From: Alistipes montrealensis
GTDB lineage: Bacteria > Bacteroidota > Bacteroidia > Bacteroidales > Rikenellaceae
Assembly (NCBI RefSeq): GCF_018362775.1
Contig: NZ_JAGYXY010000002.1
Coordinates: forward strand, 176,768-240,767
Direction of reading: 5' to 3'
DNA length: 64,000 bases
This document shows positions 33,880 through 42,401 of this stretch, one piece after another. The notes under the pieces were generated by a model, which saw only the letters and a list, made by a program, of their open reading frames with translations, had not been told where the DNA came from and ran no database searches. The stretch's first letter is position 1; each line of letters starts with the position of its first letter. Position numbers and translations under genes: made by a program.

Positions 33880-34772
33880 CAGCCTTTGCTGATTGCCTGG
33901 AATCCTTTACCGTAAACGCCCATGACCGAGCCGACGGTCATAAAGGCTTCGGGGTCGATGGTCTTGACGAATTTGAGGATCATCGCGGTCTCGCGCTTGC
34001 GGCAGACCACCATGACGATTTTGGACTCTTTTTTCGAATACCACCCCTGCGAGTCGATGAGCGTCACGCCGCGGTGGACGTTGTCGACGATGGCCTGGGC
34101 CATTTTCTCGTAGTCGTGCGTCACGATAAAGACCTGGCTCGACTGCTGGCTTCCGGCCATGATCATATCGACCGTGTAACCCACGACGGCCGTCATGACG
34201 TAACCGTAGATCACCGCGCTGATACCCATTCCCACGAGCATTGCGGAGGCGATGATGACAAAATCGGAGTAGATGAGGATTTTGCCGTAGCTGACCGTGC
34301 GGTACTTGTTGATGATCATGGCCACGATGTCCGTGCCGCCCGTCGAACCGCCCTGCGAGAAACACAGCGCGATACCCGCACCGGCCAGGATACCGCCCAT
34401 GACGATCGCCAGCAGGTTGTCGACCCCGAGGAAATTGCCCTCGGGGAGCACCTCCTGCCAGAAGTTCATGCCGATGGAGATCACCACCACGCAGAAAATG
34501 GTCTTGAGGCCGAAATTCCATCCTACGATAAACCCGGCAATCGCGAGCAGGATCGCATTGACGATGAAGACCATCGTACCGATCTGCAGGTCGATTCCCA
34601 CCGAAGCGAGGGCGTTGCACAACACGAGCGACAGACCAGCCGCGCCGCCGCCGACGCCGCCCGCCGGGAGGATGCAGCCGATCCAGCCGAAAGAGTACAT
34701 CAGCATGCCGACGGCCATCAGGATATACTCCTTGACGGGCTTCAGCACGATATCCGGATTGATGGATTTCAT
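33879..34772 (-). CDS. YitT family membrane protein with DUF2179 domain
   Basis: A 297-residue protein with five to six hydrophobic helices (about 12-180), the conserved QGGSTGGTDIVAMIINKY (about 135-152), and a C-terminal cytosolic DUF2179 domain (about 210-290, VTLIDSQGWYSKKESKIVMVV). The family is widespread and of unknown function. The start at 34772 (MKSINPDIV) is chosen; longer in-frame starts lie inside the neighbouring radical SAM gene. Its TGA overlaps the priA ATG by one base. Confidence 0.85.
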   Translation of the reverse strand: MKSINPDIVLKPVKEYILMAVGMLMYSFGWIGCILPAGGVGGGAAGLSLVLCNALASVGIDLQIGTMVFIVNAILLAIAGFIVGWNFGLKTIFCVVVISIGMNFWQEVLPEGNFLGVDNLLAIVMGGILAGAGIALCFSQGGSTGGTDIVAMIINKYRTVSYGKILIYSDFVIIASAMLVGMGISAVIYGYVMTAVVGYTVDMIMAGSQQSSQVFIVTHDYEKMAQAIVDNVHRGVTLIDSQGWYSKKESKIVMVVCRKRETAMILKFVKTIDPEAFMTVGSVMGVYGKGFQAISKG

Positions 34773-34791
34773 AGGGATGGGGTTATTCGGG

Positions 34792-35757
34792 TTATTCGGT
34801 ATTTTCTTCCGCAAAGGTAGTAAAAAATTCGCCTTGATAAGTATTGCGTTCTTCCAATCTTTTTTCGAGCATCGCAAGCAGTTGTTCGTTGCGCAACAGG
34901 CCCCAGTTACGGCCGTAATGATAACGCGGCGGAGCCTCCGAAGCGAAGCGTTCGACGACCAGTCCGGGGCGCAGCCGGCGGAGAATTTCGACGAACAGGT
35001 CGATGTATTCTTCCGGCTCCCAGAAGCGGAAACGCTCCGGCGCGGCGTCGTACTCGGCAGCCATCGGCGTCGAGCGGAAAACCTGCAACTGGTGGAACTT
35101 CACGGTCGTGAGCGGCAGGGCGTTGATCCGCGCCGCCTGGTCGAGCAGCATCGCATCCGTTTCGCCCGGAAGCCCGAGGATAAAATGCGCTCCGACATGC
35201 AGACCCCGCCCGGCGGTCATCTCCACGGCACGGCGGGCGCACGCGAAATCGTGGCCCCGGTTGACGGCGCGCAGCGTAGCGTCATACGTGGATTCGATGC
35301 CGTATTCCACGGCGACATACCGATCCCGGGCCAGCTCCGCGAAGTAGTCGAGTTTGCGTTCGTCGACGCAGTCGGGACGCGTACCAACGACGATACCCGC
35401 CACGTCGGGATGCGCGAGGGCCTCGCCGTAAAGCTCCCTGAGCCGCTCCAGCGGAGCGTAGGTGTTGGAAAAGGACTGAAAATAGACCAGATAACGCTGC
35501 GCCGTGCGGTAGCGGTTGCGATGGAATTCGATCCCTTCGGCGATCTGCTGCCCAACGCTTTTCGAGGGCATGCAATAAGAAGGGGTGAACGCTCCGTTGT
35601 TACAGAACGTACACCCTCCCTTGCCGATCGTCCCGTCGCGGTTGGGGCAGGTGAAACCCGCATCGACGGAAAGTTTCTGCACCCGGCAGCCGAACAGACG
35701 GCGGAAGTACCCCGCATAGGAGTTGAACCGCCTCGTATCGCCCCACGGGTAGATCAT
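34792..35757 (-). CDS. TIGR01212 (YhcC-like) radical SAM protein
   Basis: A 321-residue radical SAM enzyme. The N-terminus RFNSYAGYFRRLFG followed by KLSVDAGFTCPNRDGTIGKGGCTFCNNG carries the family's widely spaced cluster motif (C-x-N-R-D-G...GGCTFC). GLPGETDAMLLDQAARI is the later GGE-type SAM contact. YhcC-like proteins have no firmly established reaction. It starts six bases after the nuclease gene ends and is followed by the YitT gene. Confidence 0.88.
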   Translation of the reverse strand: MIYPWGDTRRFNSYAGYFRRLFGCRVQKLSVDAGFTCPNRDGTIGKGGCTFCNNGAFTPSYCMPSKSVGQQIAEGIEFHRNRYRTAQRYLVYFQSFSNTYAPLERLRELYGEALAHPDVAGIVVGTRPDCVDERKLDYFAELARDRYVAVEYGIESTYDATLRAVNRGHDFACARRAVEMTAGRGLHVGAHFILGLPGETDAMLLDQAARINALPLTTVKFHQLQVFRSTPMAAEYDAAPERFRFWEPEEYIDLFVEILRRLRPGLVVERFASEAPPRYHYGRNWGLLRNEQLLAMLEKRLEERNTYQGEFFTTFAEENTE

Positions 35758-35763
35758 CGTCGC

Positions 35764-37974
35764 CTAAAAATTCCAGTCGTTCGGATTATAGTTGTTCTTC
35801 GGCACGTTGGGCACATTGGGGAAGAACGTATGCCCCGTAAGGCGTTCGATCTCCGCAACGCTCTTGAACACACCCTTCGACTCGAAATCGGCGGCTTTGA
35901 CCACCTCGTTCTTGGCGTAGGTCTTGTGCCGGACGAGGATGGCGATGGACTGCAGTTCACTCTGCGAACAGTCGACCACCCACTTCTTGCCGGCGCTTTT
36001 CTTGGCCTTGAGCAGCACGATGTAATAGTGCGTCGGGATGGTCGTGCCGTCCACGACCTTGGACGTATTCTCCCAGTAGGTTCCCACCACCTGGTAGCAG
36101 GTGTCGGCCAGGCCGCGCCACTGCTTGTCGACCCAGTCTTCGGCCGTGTTCCACTGGCCGCCGCCGGTGTTGAAATAGGTCTGGAGCTGGGGGCCGATAT
36201 TCGAATAATAGAAAACGTCGCGGTTGACGTTGGTCGTCACACGCCGCTCGTTCGAGCCGAGCATGTGTCCGCGCGTATAGCCGTCCCAATGCCCCACCTG
36301 CGTACATTTGATGTCCGGATCGCTCCGGTAGGCGTTCGTCCGGTTCACGCCGCCCGTATAGCAGTCGTGCAGCGGGGCGGCCACCCAGACCGGACAGCGG
36401 TAGGGCTTGCTGTAACAGGTCGAGAAATTACGCGCCTTCGTACCGCTCGACGGATAGTCCGGGCAGAGGTGGTAGGCATAGTAATATTCGTTATCGAGTT
36501 TCAGGGCGTCTTCGACCGGAAGTTCGGCCCAGCCCGTATAGCGCACGTTTTCCGACGGTTTTCCGGACTCGTCGAAAGTCGTGAACGAAGCCGTTCCGCC
36601 CGAATAGACCTTGCCGTCGACGGCTACGCACAGCCGGAACGAATAGCGGGTCGAAGGGGTCAGTCCGGTCAGCTGCGCGCTTTTGTCGCCGGGCCGGATG
36701 TCCGCCACACCGGCACGCACTTCAGCCCCGGTCGAGGTCTTGTAAAGGAAATAGGCATCCGAGACCGTCTTATCGCCGGTATACGTATAGGAACACGAAA
36801 TCGTCGCACTGTTCTTCGTCAGATCGGCGAACGACGGATCGCCGAACGCAGGTTCATCGACGGGATCGGGAGGCGTCACGCTTCCGCCGCCGCAGTTGAT
36901 CTTGATAGAGGCCACGTAGTTCGCACCATCGCCGCTGTTGAGCGTAAAATAGCGGCAGGCATAAGCCGAGCAGTCGAAAACATAGGTATCGCCCGCACCG
37001 ACGGCTTTCAGTCCGTCGCCCGAGGGGACGGGCGTGTCGCCCAGGGCGAGCGTCATGTCCTTATCGTTGGAGTTCGATTTGAAGACCACCTCGACGCTGC
37101 GGATGACGCCCCGGTCTTCGAGATTGGCCAGGTAACCCGCCGAACGCTTGAACTGGATACCGTTGTCGTTCTGGAAATTGGCCACGTTCTTCAACTGGTA
37201 GTCGTGTCCGTCGATCTTATACGTGACCGCGCTGCCCGGATAGGATTTCGGCCAGCCGCCGAGGTCCGGATTCAGCGCTACCGTCACAGCCGGATCCTCG
37301 CCGCCGGAGCCGGCGGCCGCCTGGATGACATAGACCGAATTGGCCAACTCGCCGGCATAGTAGAACTGGATTTTCGCCGTACGTTCCGACGCATCGGGAT
37401 TGGCGTCCACGTGAAACGTGATTTCACCCTCCTCCGAGTCGTCGAACGAGTTGATCCATTTGTCCAGATACGCCAACTCGGGCCATTCGCCCTCGACGGG
37501 ATTGTGGAGGACGTAGGTAATCACGTAATCGCCCTGCGTAGCGGGAACCCGCATGGCCAGTTCGCTGGTGATCTCCAGGCCGGGTTCGTCGCCTATTTCG
37601 AGCGTCGTGAACGAAACCGTCTCGCTGACGACCCGTTGCGACCCCAGGTCGGCATAGGCATATACGCGGTAAGTCGTGGAAGACTTCAGCCCCGTCAGGC
37701 GGCAGCCCAGCACGTTCCCGGTTACGGTAGGATCGGCAACCACCGAAAAATCCGCCTCGGCCTGATCCTCGGTTCCGTAGGCGAATCCCGCATCGACGGC
37801 CTTGAGCAGTTCGGCGCTGAACTCGGCGCCGCAGGTTACGGCCGCCGAGGTATAGCTGACATCGCCCACCTCGGGGGCTTTGAAACGGAGTTGCGACGGG
37901 GTGGTCTCGTCGTCTTTACAGGAGACGAAGGCCACGGTAAGGCCCAGGAAAAGGAGTGTAATTATTTTTTTCAT
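35764..37974 (-). CDS. Large DNA/RNA non-specific endonuclease lipoprotein
   Basis: A 736-residue predicted lipoprotein: MKKIITLLFLGLTVAFVSC (Cys19) with CKDDE following. Order of domains: an FN3-like beta domain (about 25-120), a BACON-like domain (about 130-235), a central beta domain (about 240-375), another FN3-like domain (about 395-480) and a C-terminal NUC1-type nuclease (about 490-736). The nuclease has YTRGHMLGSNER (family DRGH, catalytic His kept) and FYYSNIGPQ with the metal-binding Asn. It probably degrades extracellular or periplasmic nucleic acid. A start seven codons upstream (37995) is possible. It is a paralogue of the next gene and lies in the same unit. Confidence 0.85.
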   Translation of the reverse strand: MKKIITLLFLGLTVAFVSCKDDETTPSQLRFKAPEVGDVSYTSAAVTCGAEFSAELLKAVDAGFAYGTEDQAEADFSVVADPTVTGNVLGCRLTGLKSSTTYRVYAYADLGSQRVVSETVSFTTLEIGDEPGLEITSELAMRVPATQGDYVITYVLHNPVEGEWPELAYLDKWINSFDDSEEGEITFHVDANPDASERTAKIQFYYAGELANSVYVIQAAAGSGGEDPAVTVALNPDLGGWPKSYPGSAVTYKIDGHDYQLKNVANFQNDNGIQFKRSAGYLANLEDRGVIRSVEVVFKSNSNDKDMTLALGDTPVPSGDGLKAVGAGDTYVFDCSAYACRYFTLNSGDGANYVASIKINCGGGSVTPPDPVDEPAFGDPSFADLTKNSATISCSYTYTGDKTVSDAYFLYKTSTGAEVRAGVADIRPGDKSAQLTGLTPSTRYSFRLCVAVDGKVYSGGTASFTTFDESGKPSENVRYTGWAELPVEDALKLDNEYYYAYHLCPDYPSSGTKARNFSTCYSKPYRCPVWVAAPLHDCYTGGVNRTNAYRSDPDIKCTQVGHWDGYTRGHMLGSNERRVTTNVNRDVFYYSNIGPQLQTYFNTGGGQWNTAEDWVDKQWRGLADTCYQVVGTYWENTSKVVDGTTIPTHYYIVLLKAKKSAGKKWVVDCSQSELQSIAILVRHKTYAKNEVVKAADFESKGVFKSVAEIERLTGHTFFPNVPNVPKNNYNPNDWNF

Positions 37975-38050
37975 CGTAAATTGAAATTGCTTCATCGGCA
38001 CAACAATCCCGGCGAAGAACGAAAACCGTCCTTCGTCGGGATGCGTGTAT

Positions 38051-39526
38051 TTATATTTTCCAGAAAGAGCCGTCGAGGGTCGCCTTCGGCGCATTGGGCA
38101 CGTTGGGGAAGAACGTCTGGCCGGTCTGCTCCTCGATCCACGAAACCGACTTGATAAACTGCGACGGCTGGGACCCCGAATAAACCTTGTGCTCGAACCA
38201 ATAACCCGCACATTCGATCTGGTCGGACGTGAGCGTCCAGATCGGCTTCCCGGTATTGCCGCTCTTCGAGCGAATCAGCACCTTATAGTAGTGCGTCGGC
38301 ACGGTAACCGTATTGTTGTCGTTATCCTTGCAATGTTTGTTTTCGTTGGCGAAATAAGCTCCCGTAACCATATAAAGCGTATCGGAACAGATCATCTTGT
38401 GGCAGTTCTTTTCGAGCGTCGACCAGATGCCGCCGTTGAATCCGTCCTGAATCTGCGGCGACATGTTGGTATAGTAGAACGTCTGTTTGTTGGTCGGCTT
38501 GTCCGACTGCCGGTCGTTGGAGGCGAGCATGTGCCCGCGCGAGAAGCTGCCGTCGCCGCTGGCTTGGTAGGACGAACTCAAATCGGGCTGCACCGAGGCG
38601 GGGATAACGGGATCGTATCGCCACGACTTGTTCTGCCCGCCGGCCGAACCTTCCGTATAACTCGTGTGCATCGGATAGGCCACCCAGACCGCGCCGCGCA
38701 TCTTCTTGCTGTAACATACCGAGTAGTTGCGGCCGCCCGGCGCGCCGGCGCAATAGTGCGCGGCATAGTAATAATCGCCGGGACGATCCTGTACGACAGG
38801 CAATTCCGCCCACTGCGAATACTTCGCCAGGCCGGAAGTTCCTCCGCCCGGCGTTGTGAAAGAGCCCTTCCCGCTGTAATAGAACTCGCCAGCCCATGCC
38901 ACACAAAGCTGGAATTCATAGACCGTCGCAGGGGTCAAACCCGTCAAACCGACCGTCTTGGGGCCCGCCCCCACCGAAACGGAGACCTGCAAATAGTCGC
39001 CTGCCGACACCGCCTTGTAACGGAAATAGACGCTGTAATCAGTGGCATCCCGGTCGAACGATAAATCACAGTTCAGCGTGGCCGTCGTCGTCGTTACGCC
39101 GGTCGCCGACGGGGTTCCGAATACGGGATCGGGGGCGGGAACCTCGCCGTCCCCGGTTTCGAAGGAGATGACAGGGCTTTCCACACGGCCCGTCGAAAGA
39201 TCGGCGAAGGCGCGGACAACATAGGTCGTTTCGGGAGCAAGGCTGCTCAGCGTGGAGGAGATCAGGCGGCCGTCGACCCGGCTGTTGGTCGATTCGGCGA
39301 ACGAACCGATCGTGCCGCCGATAACAGGCGCATAGGTAAATCCCACGTGGACGTTGTCCAGCACGCCGGCGCCGAAACGGGTCTGGCAGGTCATTTCGAC
39401 CGTCGTACCGCTGACGGCGGCTTCGGGTGTCAGGAACCACTGGTTGTCATCGCCTTTCTTGTCGTCTCCGCAGGAAGCGGCGATGACTGTAAGGCCCAGC
39501 AGCAAAAATGCAACTATATTTTTCAT
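38051..39526 (-). CDS. DNA/RNA non-specific endonuclease lipoprotein
   Basis: A 491-residue predicted lipoprotein (MKNIVAFLLLGLTVIAASC, Cys19, then GDDKKGDD) with two FN3-like domains (about 30-125 and 130-225) and a NUC1-type nuclease (about 235-491). The catalytic motif is FSRGHMLASNDRQ and the metal-site region FYYTNMSPQIQ. The C-terminus EEQTGQTFFPNVPNAPK matches ERLTGHTFFPNVPNVPK of the neighbouring protein, so the pair arose by tandem duplication. The larger paralogue gained domains. Both act on the cell surface or in the periplasm, probably in phosphate or nucleoside scavenging (inference). Confidence 0.85.
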   Translation of the reverse strand: MKNIVAFLLLGLTVIAASCGDDKKGDDNQWFLTPEAAVSGTTVEMTCQTRFGAGVLDNVHVGFTYAPVIGGTIGSFAESTNSRVDGRLISSTLSSLAPETTYVVRAFADLSTGRVESPVISFETGDGEVPAPDPVFGTPSATGVTTTTATLNCDLSFDRDATDYSVYFRYKAVSAGDYLQVSVSVGAGPKTVGLTGLTPATVYEFQLCVAWAGEFYYSGKGSFTTPGGGTSGLAKYSQWAELPVVQDRPGDYYYAAHYCAGAPGGRNYSVCYSKKMRGAVWVAYPMHTSYTEGSAGGQNKSWRYDPVIPASVQPDLSSSYQASGDGSFSRGHMLASNDRQSDKPTNKQTFYYTNMSPQIQDGFNGGIWSTLEKNCHKMICSDTLYMVTGAYFANENKHCKDNDNNTVTVPTHYYKVLIRSKSGNTGKPIWTLTSDQIECAGYWFEHKVYSGSQPSQFIKSVSWIEEQTGQTFFPNVPNAPKATLDGSFWKI

Positions 39527-39545
39527 TGGAATGAAAATGAGGTGT

Positions 39546-39998
39546 TTACTCTTTGTTTTTCGAATCCATCCAGATCGTCACCGGGCCGTCGTTGACCAGG
39601 GAGACCTGCATGTCGGCCCCGAATTCGCCCGTGGCGACCCCGTGGCCGGAGAGTTCTGCGACGCGTGCCGTAAAACGTTCGTAAAGGGGCCGCGAAACGG
39701 CTTCGGGGGCCGCCTTGATATAGCTCGGGCGGTTGCCCTTGCGCGTCGATGCTTGTAGTGTAAACTGGCTCACGACCAGGATTTCACCGCCCGTCTGCAC
39801 GACATCGAGGTTCATCACCCCGGCTTCGTCGTCGAAGATGCGCAGCCGCACCAGTTTTCCGGCGAGGTATTCGATATCCTCGTCGCCGTCGTCGCTCCCG
39901 ACGCCGACCAGCACCAGCAGTCCCGCCCCGATCCGGGACCGGATATCACCGCCGATGGCGACGGAAGCGTGTTTTACACGCTGAATCAGCAATCGCAT
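39546..39998 (-). CDS. dtd: D-aminoacyl-tRNA deacylase
   Basis: Hydrolyses D-amino acids mischarged on tRNA. The 150-residue protein is standard length and has VVSQFTLQA (the SQxT motif, about 78-86) and LVNDGPVTIWMDS (the Gly-cisPro motif, about 133-145), which form the active site across the dimer. It lies 12 bases after the RluA gene and 19 bases before a nuclease gene. Confidence 0.95.
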   Translation of the reverse strand: MRLLIQRVKHASVAIGGDIRSRIGAGLLVLVGVGSDDGDEDIEYLAGKLVRLRIFDDEAGVMNLDVVQTGGEILVVSQFTLQASTRKGNRPSYIKAAPEAVSRPLYERFTARVAELSGHGVATGEFGADMQVSLVNDGPVTIWMDSKNKE

Positions 39999-40010
39999 AG
40001 CCGGAAAAGT

Positions 40011-40697
40011 TTAGCGGGTTTCGAAATAAGCCCACAGGTTGTCGCCCGCAGGCACGGGAGCCGTCACCGAGAGGGGTTCGCGGCGCACGGGGTGTTCGAA
40101 CTCGACCCGGCGCGAATGGAGCGAGATGCCGCCTCCGGGCAGGGAGCGTTTGGCCCCGTATTTCAGGTCGCCGCGGATCGGGCATCCGATCTTCGAGAGC
40201 TGAGCCCGAATCTGATGGTGGCGGCCCGTAAGCAGTTCGACCTCCACGAGCGTGTAGTTCGTTCCCGCCCCGAGCGTTTCGTAGCGCAAGCGCGCCTGCT
40301 TGGCGTCGCCCTTCGGGGCGTCGTAGGCCCGCGAACGGTTGGTTTTGCCGTCACGCAGGATGTAATGGCACAGTTCGCCGCTCTCGGGCTCGGGAGTCGC
40401 CTCGGTAAGCGCCCAGTAGACCTTGTGGATGCGGCCCTCGCGGATCATCTCGTTCAGACGGACAAGGGCCTTCGAGGTTTTGGCGAAAATCACGACCCCG
40501 CTCACCGGACGGTCGATGCGGTGCACCACGCCGAGGAACACCTCGCCGGGCTTCGCGTCGCGCTGCTTGATGAAGGCCTTGATCTGGTCTTCGAGGGCGC
40601 TTTCGCCCGAGGGATCGGGCTGCACCAGATCGCCGCAGCGTTTGTTGACGATCAGCAGGTGGTTGTCTTCGTAAAGGATATCGTCCGGGTTGAACAT
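40011..40697 (-). CDS. RluA family pseudouridine synthase
   Basis: A 228-residue RNA pseudouridine synthase without an N-terminal S4 domain. The catalytic Asp lies in VHRIDRPVSGVVIFAKTSKA (about 63-82), followed by EVELLTGRHHQIRAQLSKIGCPI (about 152-174), both RluA-family signatures. The lack of S4 resembles TruC/RluA rather than RluC/D, but the target base in rRNA or tRNA cannot be assigned. It is co-directional with cdd (9-base gap) and dtd (12-base gap). Confidence 0.9.
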   Translation of the reverse strand: MFNPDDILYEDNHLLIVNKRCGDLVQPDPSGESALEDQIKAFIKQRDAKPGEVFLGVVHRIDRPVSGVVIFAKTSKALVRLNEMIREGRIHKVYWALTEATPEPESGELCHYILRDGKTNRSRAYDAPKGDAKQARLRYETLGAGTNYTLVEVELLTGRHHQIRAQLSKIGCPIRGDLKYGAKRSLPGGGISLHSRRVEFEHPVRREPLSVTAPVPAGDNLWAYFETR

Positions 40698-40706
40698 CGT
40701 CGGAAA

Positions 40707-41162
40707 TTACAGGATAAAGGTGAATGGCAGCAGTTTGGAAGCCGAATCGACCGCCGTCACCGTGCCGTGGCCGCTCATCAGCACCCGCATCGGGACGCCC
40801 TGGCGCCGCTCGACATCGACCATCACCTGCCGGCACTGGCCGCAGGGATAGCACTCGCGCTCCGAAGGATTCGAGGCGATGGCCAGCGTCTCGATCGGAT
40901 CGTCGGCGTAGTTGGCCTGGGCATAAAACATCAGCGACCGCTCGGCACAGAGGCCCGCGGGATAAACTTCGCTTTCGAAGTTGCTGCCGTAAAGTATTCT
41001 CCCGCTGCGCAGACGCGCGGCGGCGCCTACGTGGAAGTTCGAGTAGGGCGCATGCGCATTGGCCGTGGCCCGTTCGGCCTCGGCGACCAGCCTGCGGTCC
41101 GCTTCGGGAAGTTCCGACAGCGCCGCATAATGTTCATAGTCGAAACAAAACTGCTTTTCCAT
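40707..41162 (-). CDS. cdd: Cytidine deaminase
   Basis: Zinc enzyme converting (deoxy)cytidine to (deoxy)uridine in pyrimidine salvage. The 151 residues have the zinc and catalytic motifs LCAERSLMFYA (about 71-81) and CYPCGQCRQVM (about 104-114), plus HAPYSNFHVGAAA. This is the homotetrameric small form. The ATG is preceded by GGAGGAG, a strong Shine-Dalgarno match and unusual in this phylum, and by a -7 box. It probably starts the long minus-strand unit toward dtd. Confidence 0.94.
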   Translation of the reverse strand: MEKQFCFDYEHYAALSELPEADRRLVAEAERATANAHAPYSNFHVGAAARLRSGRILYGSNFESEVYPAGLCAERSLMFYAQANYADDPIETLAIASNPSERECYPCGQCRQVMVDVERRQGVPMRVLMSGHGTVTAVDSASKLLPFTFIL

Positions 41163-41462
41163 AACTCCTCCTTTTTTACAGGGGTGAACTACAAAGATAA
41201 TGAAATTTTCAGAAATTGCTTACTGAATCGTACTTTTTCAGCCTCTCTGCTTTCAACCCGAATCAATCGTTTCATTTTCAGGCCTTTTCCGATCCGCGAA
41301 AAAGGCTTTGCCGTCGGGACAGGTCCGGCGGGGTCCGCGCAGGCGGCATCCGAACGGTTTCCGGTATCGGGAAGAACGAGGCGGACGGGCAGTACCGAAG
41401 TACGTCCCATTCGCCTCGGACAAAGGATGTGCGGAAAATGCCGCTTATAAATCGAAACCGGC
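41163..41462. other. Intergenic region upstream of cdd
   Basis: Holds the cdd promoter and ribosome-binding site near 41165-41200. The remaining 260 bases to the SIMPL stop contain no convincing gene, repeat or RNA. Confidence 0.5.
41192..41199 (-). promoter_or_regulatory. -7 box of cdd
   Basis: The minus strand reads TATCTTTG, 29 bases before the cdd ATG, with GGAGGAG between them. Confidence 0.55.
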
Positions 41463-42152
41463 TTATTCGAGGACGAACTTCGCCTGCACGTTGTACTGCA
41501 ACTTGATGGTCTTGAAATCGAGCGGTTCGTCCGCCGCCGCATCCTCGACAGCGCCCATCGCCTTGGCGCTGCGCATCACGGCCATGTTGTCGTAGAAGAC
41601 GGGCATCACGTTGTTGTTCGAATCGTAGATGTAGAAACACTTGCCGACCTTCTGCCCGATGGCCTCGGCCAGCGTCGCGGCGCTCTGTTTGGCGTTCTGC
41701 ATCGCCTCGACGCGCACCTGTTCTTTATACTCCTCGATCTTCGAATGCGACACCTTCAGGATCGAGACATTCGAGATGCCCAGTCCGTCGAGCGCCTGCC
41801 ACACCTTGGCGACCATCGCCGAGGAACCCAGCTGCAGCTGGTATTTGGCCGTAGCCACAGAGGTATTTTTCTTGAAAAACTCGCTCGACAGGTTGGCCAT
41901 CTTGAGTTGCTTCTCGACATCGACGCCCGCGCGCCTGAGCGCTGCGATCATGTCGCGCTGCTGGCTCTCGACCGAAACCTTGCCCTTCGAATCGCGTTCG
42001 TTGATGATGATCTGCAAATAGAACTCGTCGGGCGTAATCTCCTTCTCGGCGCGTCCGTTCACCTGGATGTAGCTGGGGAAAGCCTCCTGCATCTGAGCCG
42101 CTGCGGGGAGCGCGAAAAGCGCCACCGCCGCCATTAAAATCAGTCGTTTCAT
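41463..42152 (-). CDS. Secreted SIMPL domain (DUF541) protein
   Basis: A 229-residue exported protein: signal peptide about 1-19 (ALPAAAQ), then a SIMPL domain across most of the chain (PSYIQVNGRAEKEITPDEFYLQI at its start, LGISNVSILKVSHSKIEEYKEQVRVEAMQNAKQSAATLAEAIG in the middle). Family members include BP26 of Brucella, which forms channel-like assemblies. The biological function in Bacteroidetes is unknown. It appears to be a single gene; the 249 bases upstream hold no gene. Confidence 0.85.
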   Translation of the reverse strand: MKRLILMAAVALFALPAAAQMQEAFPSYIQVNGRAEKEITPDEFYLQIIINERDSKGKVSVESQQRDMIAALRRAGVDVEKQLKMANLSSEFFKKNTSVATAKYQLQLGSSAMVAKVWQALDGLGISNVSILKVSHSKIEEYKEQVRVEAMQNAKQSAATLAEAIGQKVGKCFYIYDSNNNVMPVFYDNMAVMRSAKAMGAVEDAAADEPLDFKTIKLQYNVQAKFVLE

Positions 42153-42401
42153 AATTTCTTCGTTTTAGGTAAACATCTTACAAAGATGGTGCAAGCCGCG
42201 GCATCCTGCCGGAATTATTTTCGGACAAGGCCCGTTACCATCCTTCTGTGTTTAGTAAAACGCCGGAAAACCAAAATACTGCATCCCGGAGCGAAGTTTC
42301 GCCGGGCTGCGGGCGGATTCCGCGCAAACAAACCGATTTCGCTCCCGGGCCGGGCATGCAGCGGGCAGGCCGGGCACGGCCGTGGGTTCCGGCCCGCCGC
42401 C

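Noticed and set aside
34297..38154. A plus-strand open frame of about 1285 codons opposite the YitT, radical SAM and nuclease genes
   Set aside because: It is antisense to three well-supported genes, is Arg/His/Val/Gly-rich in the way GC-rich antisense frames are, and shows no domain or signal.
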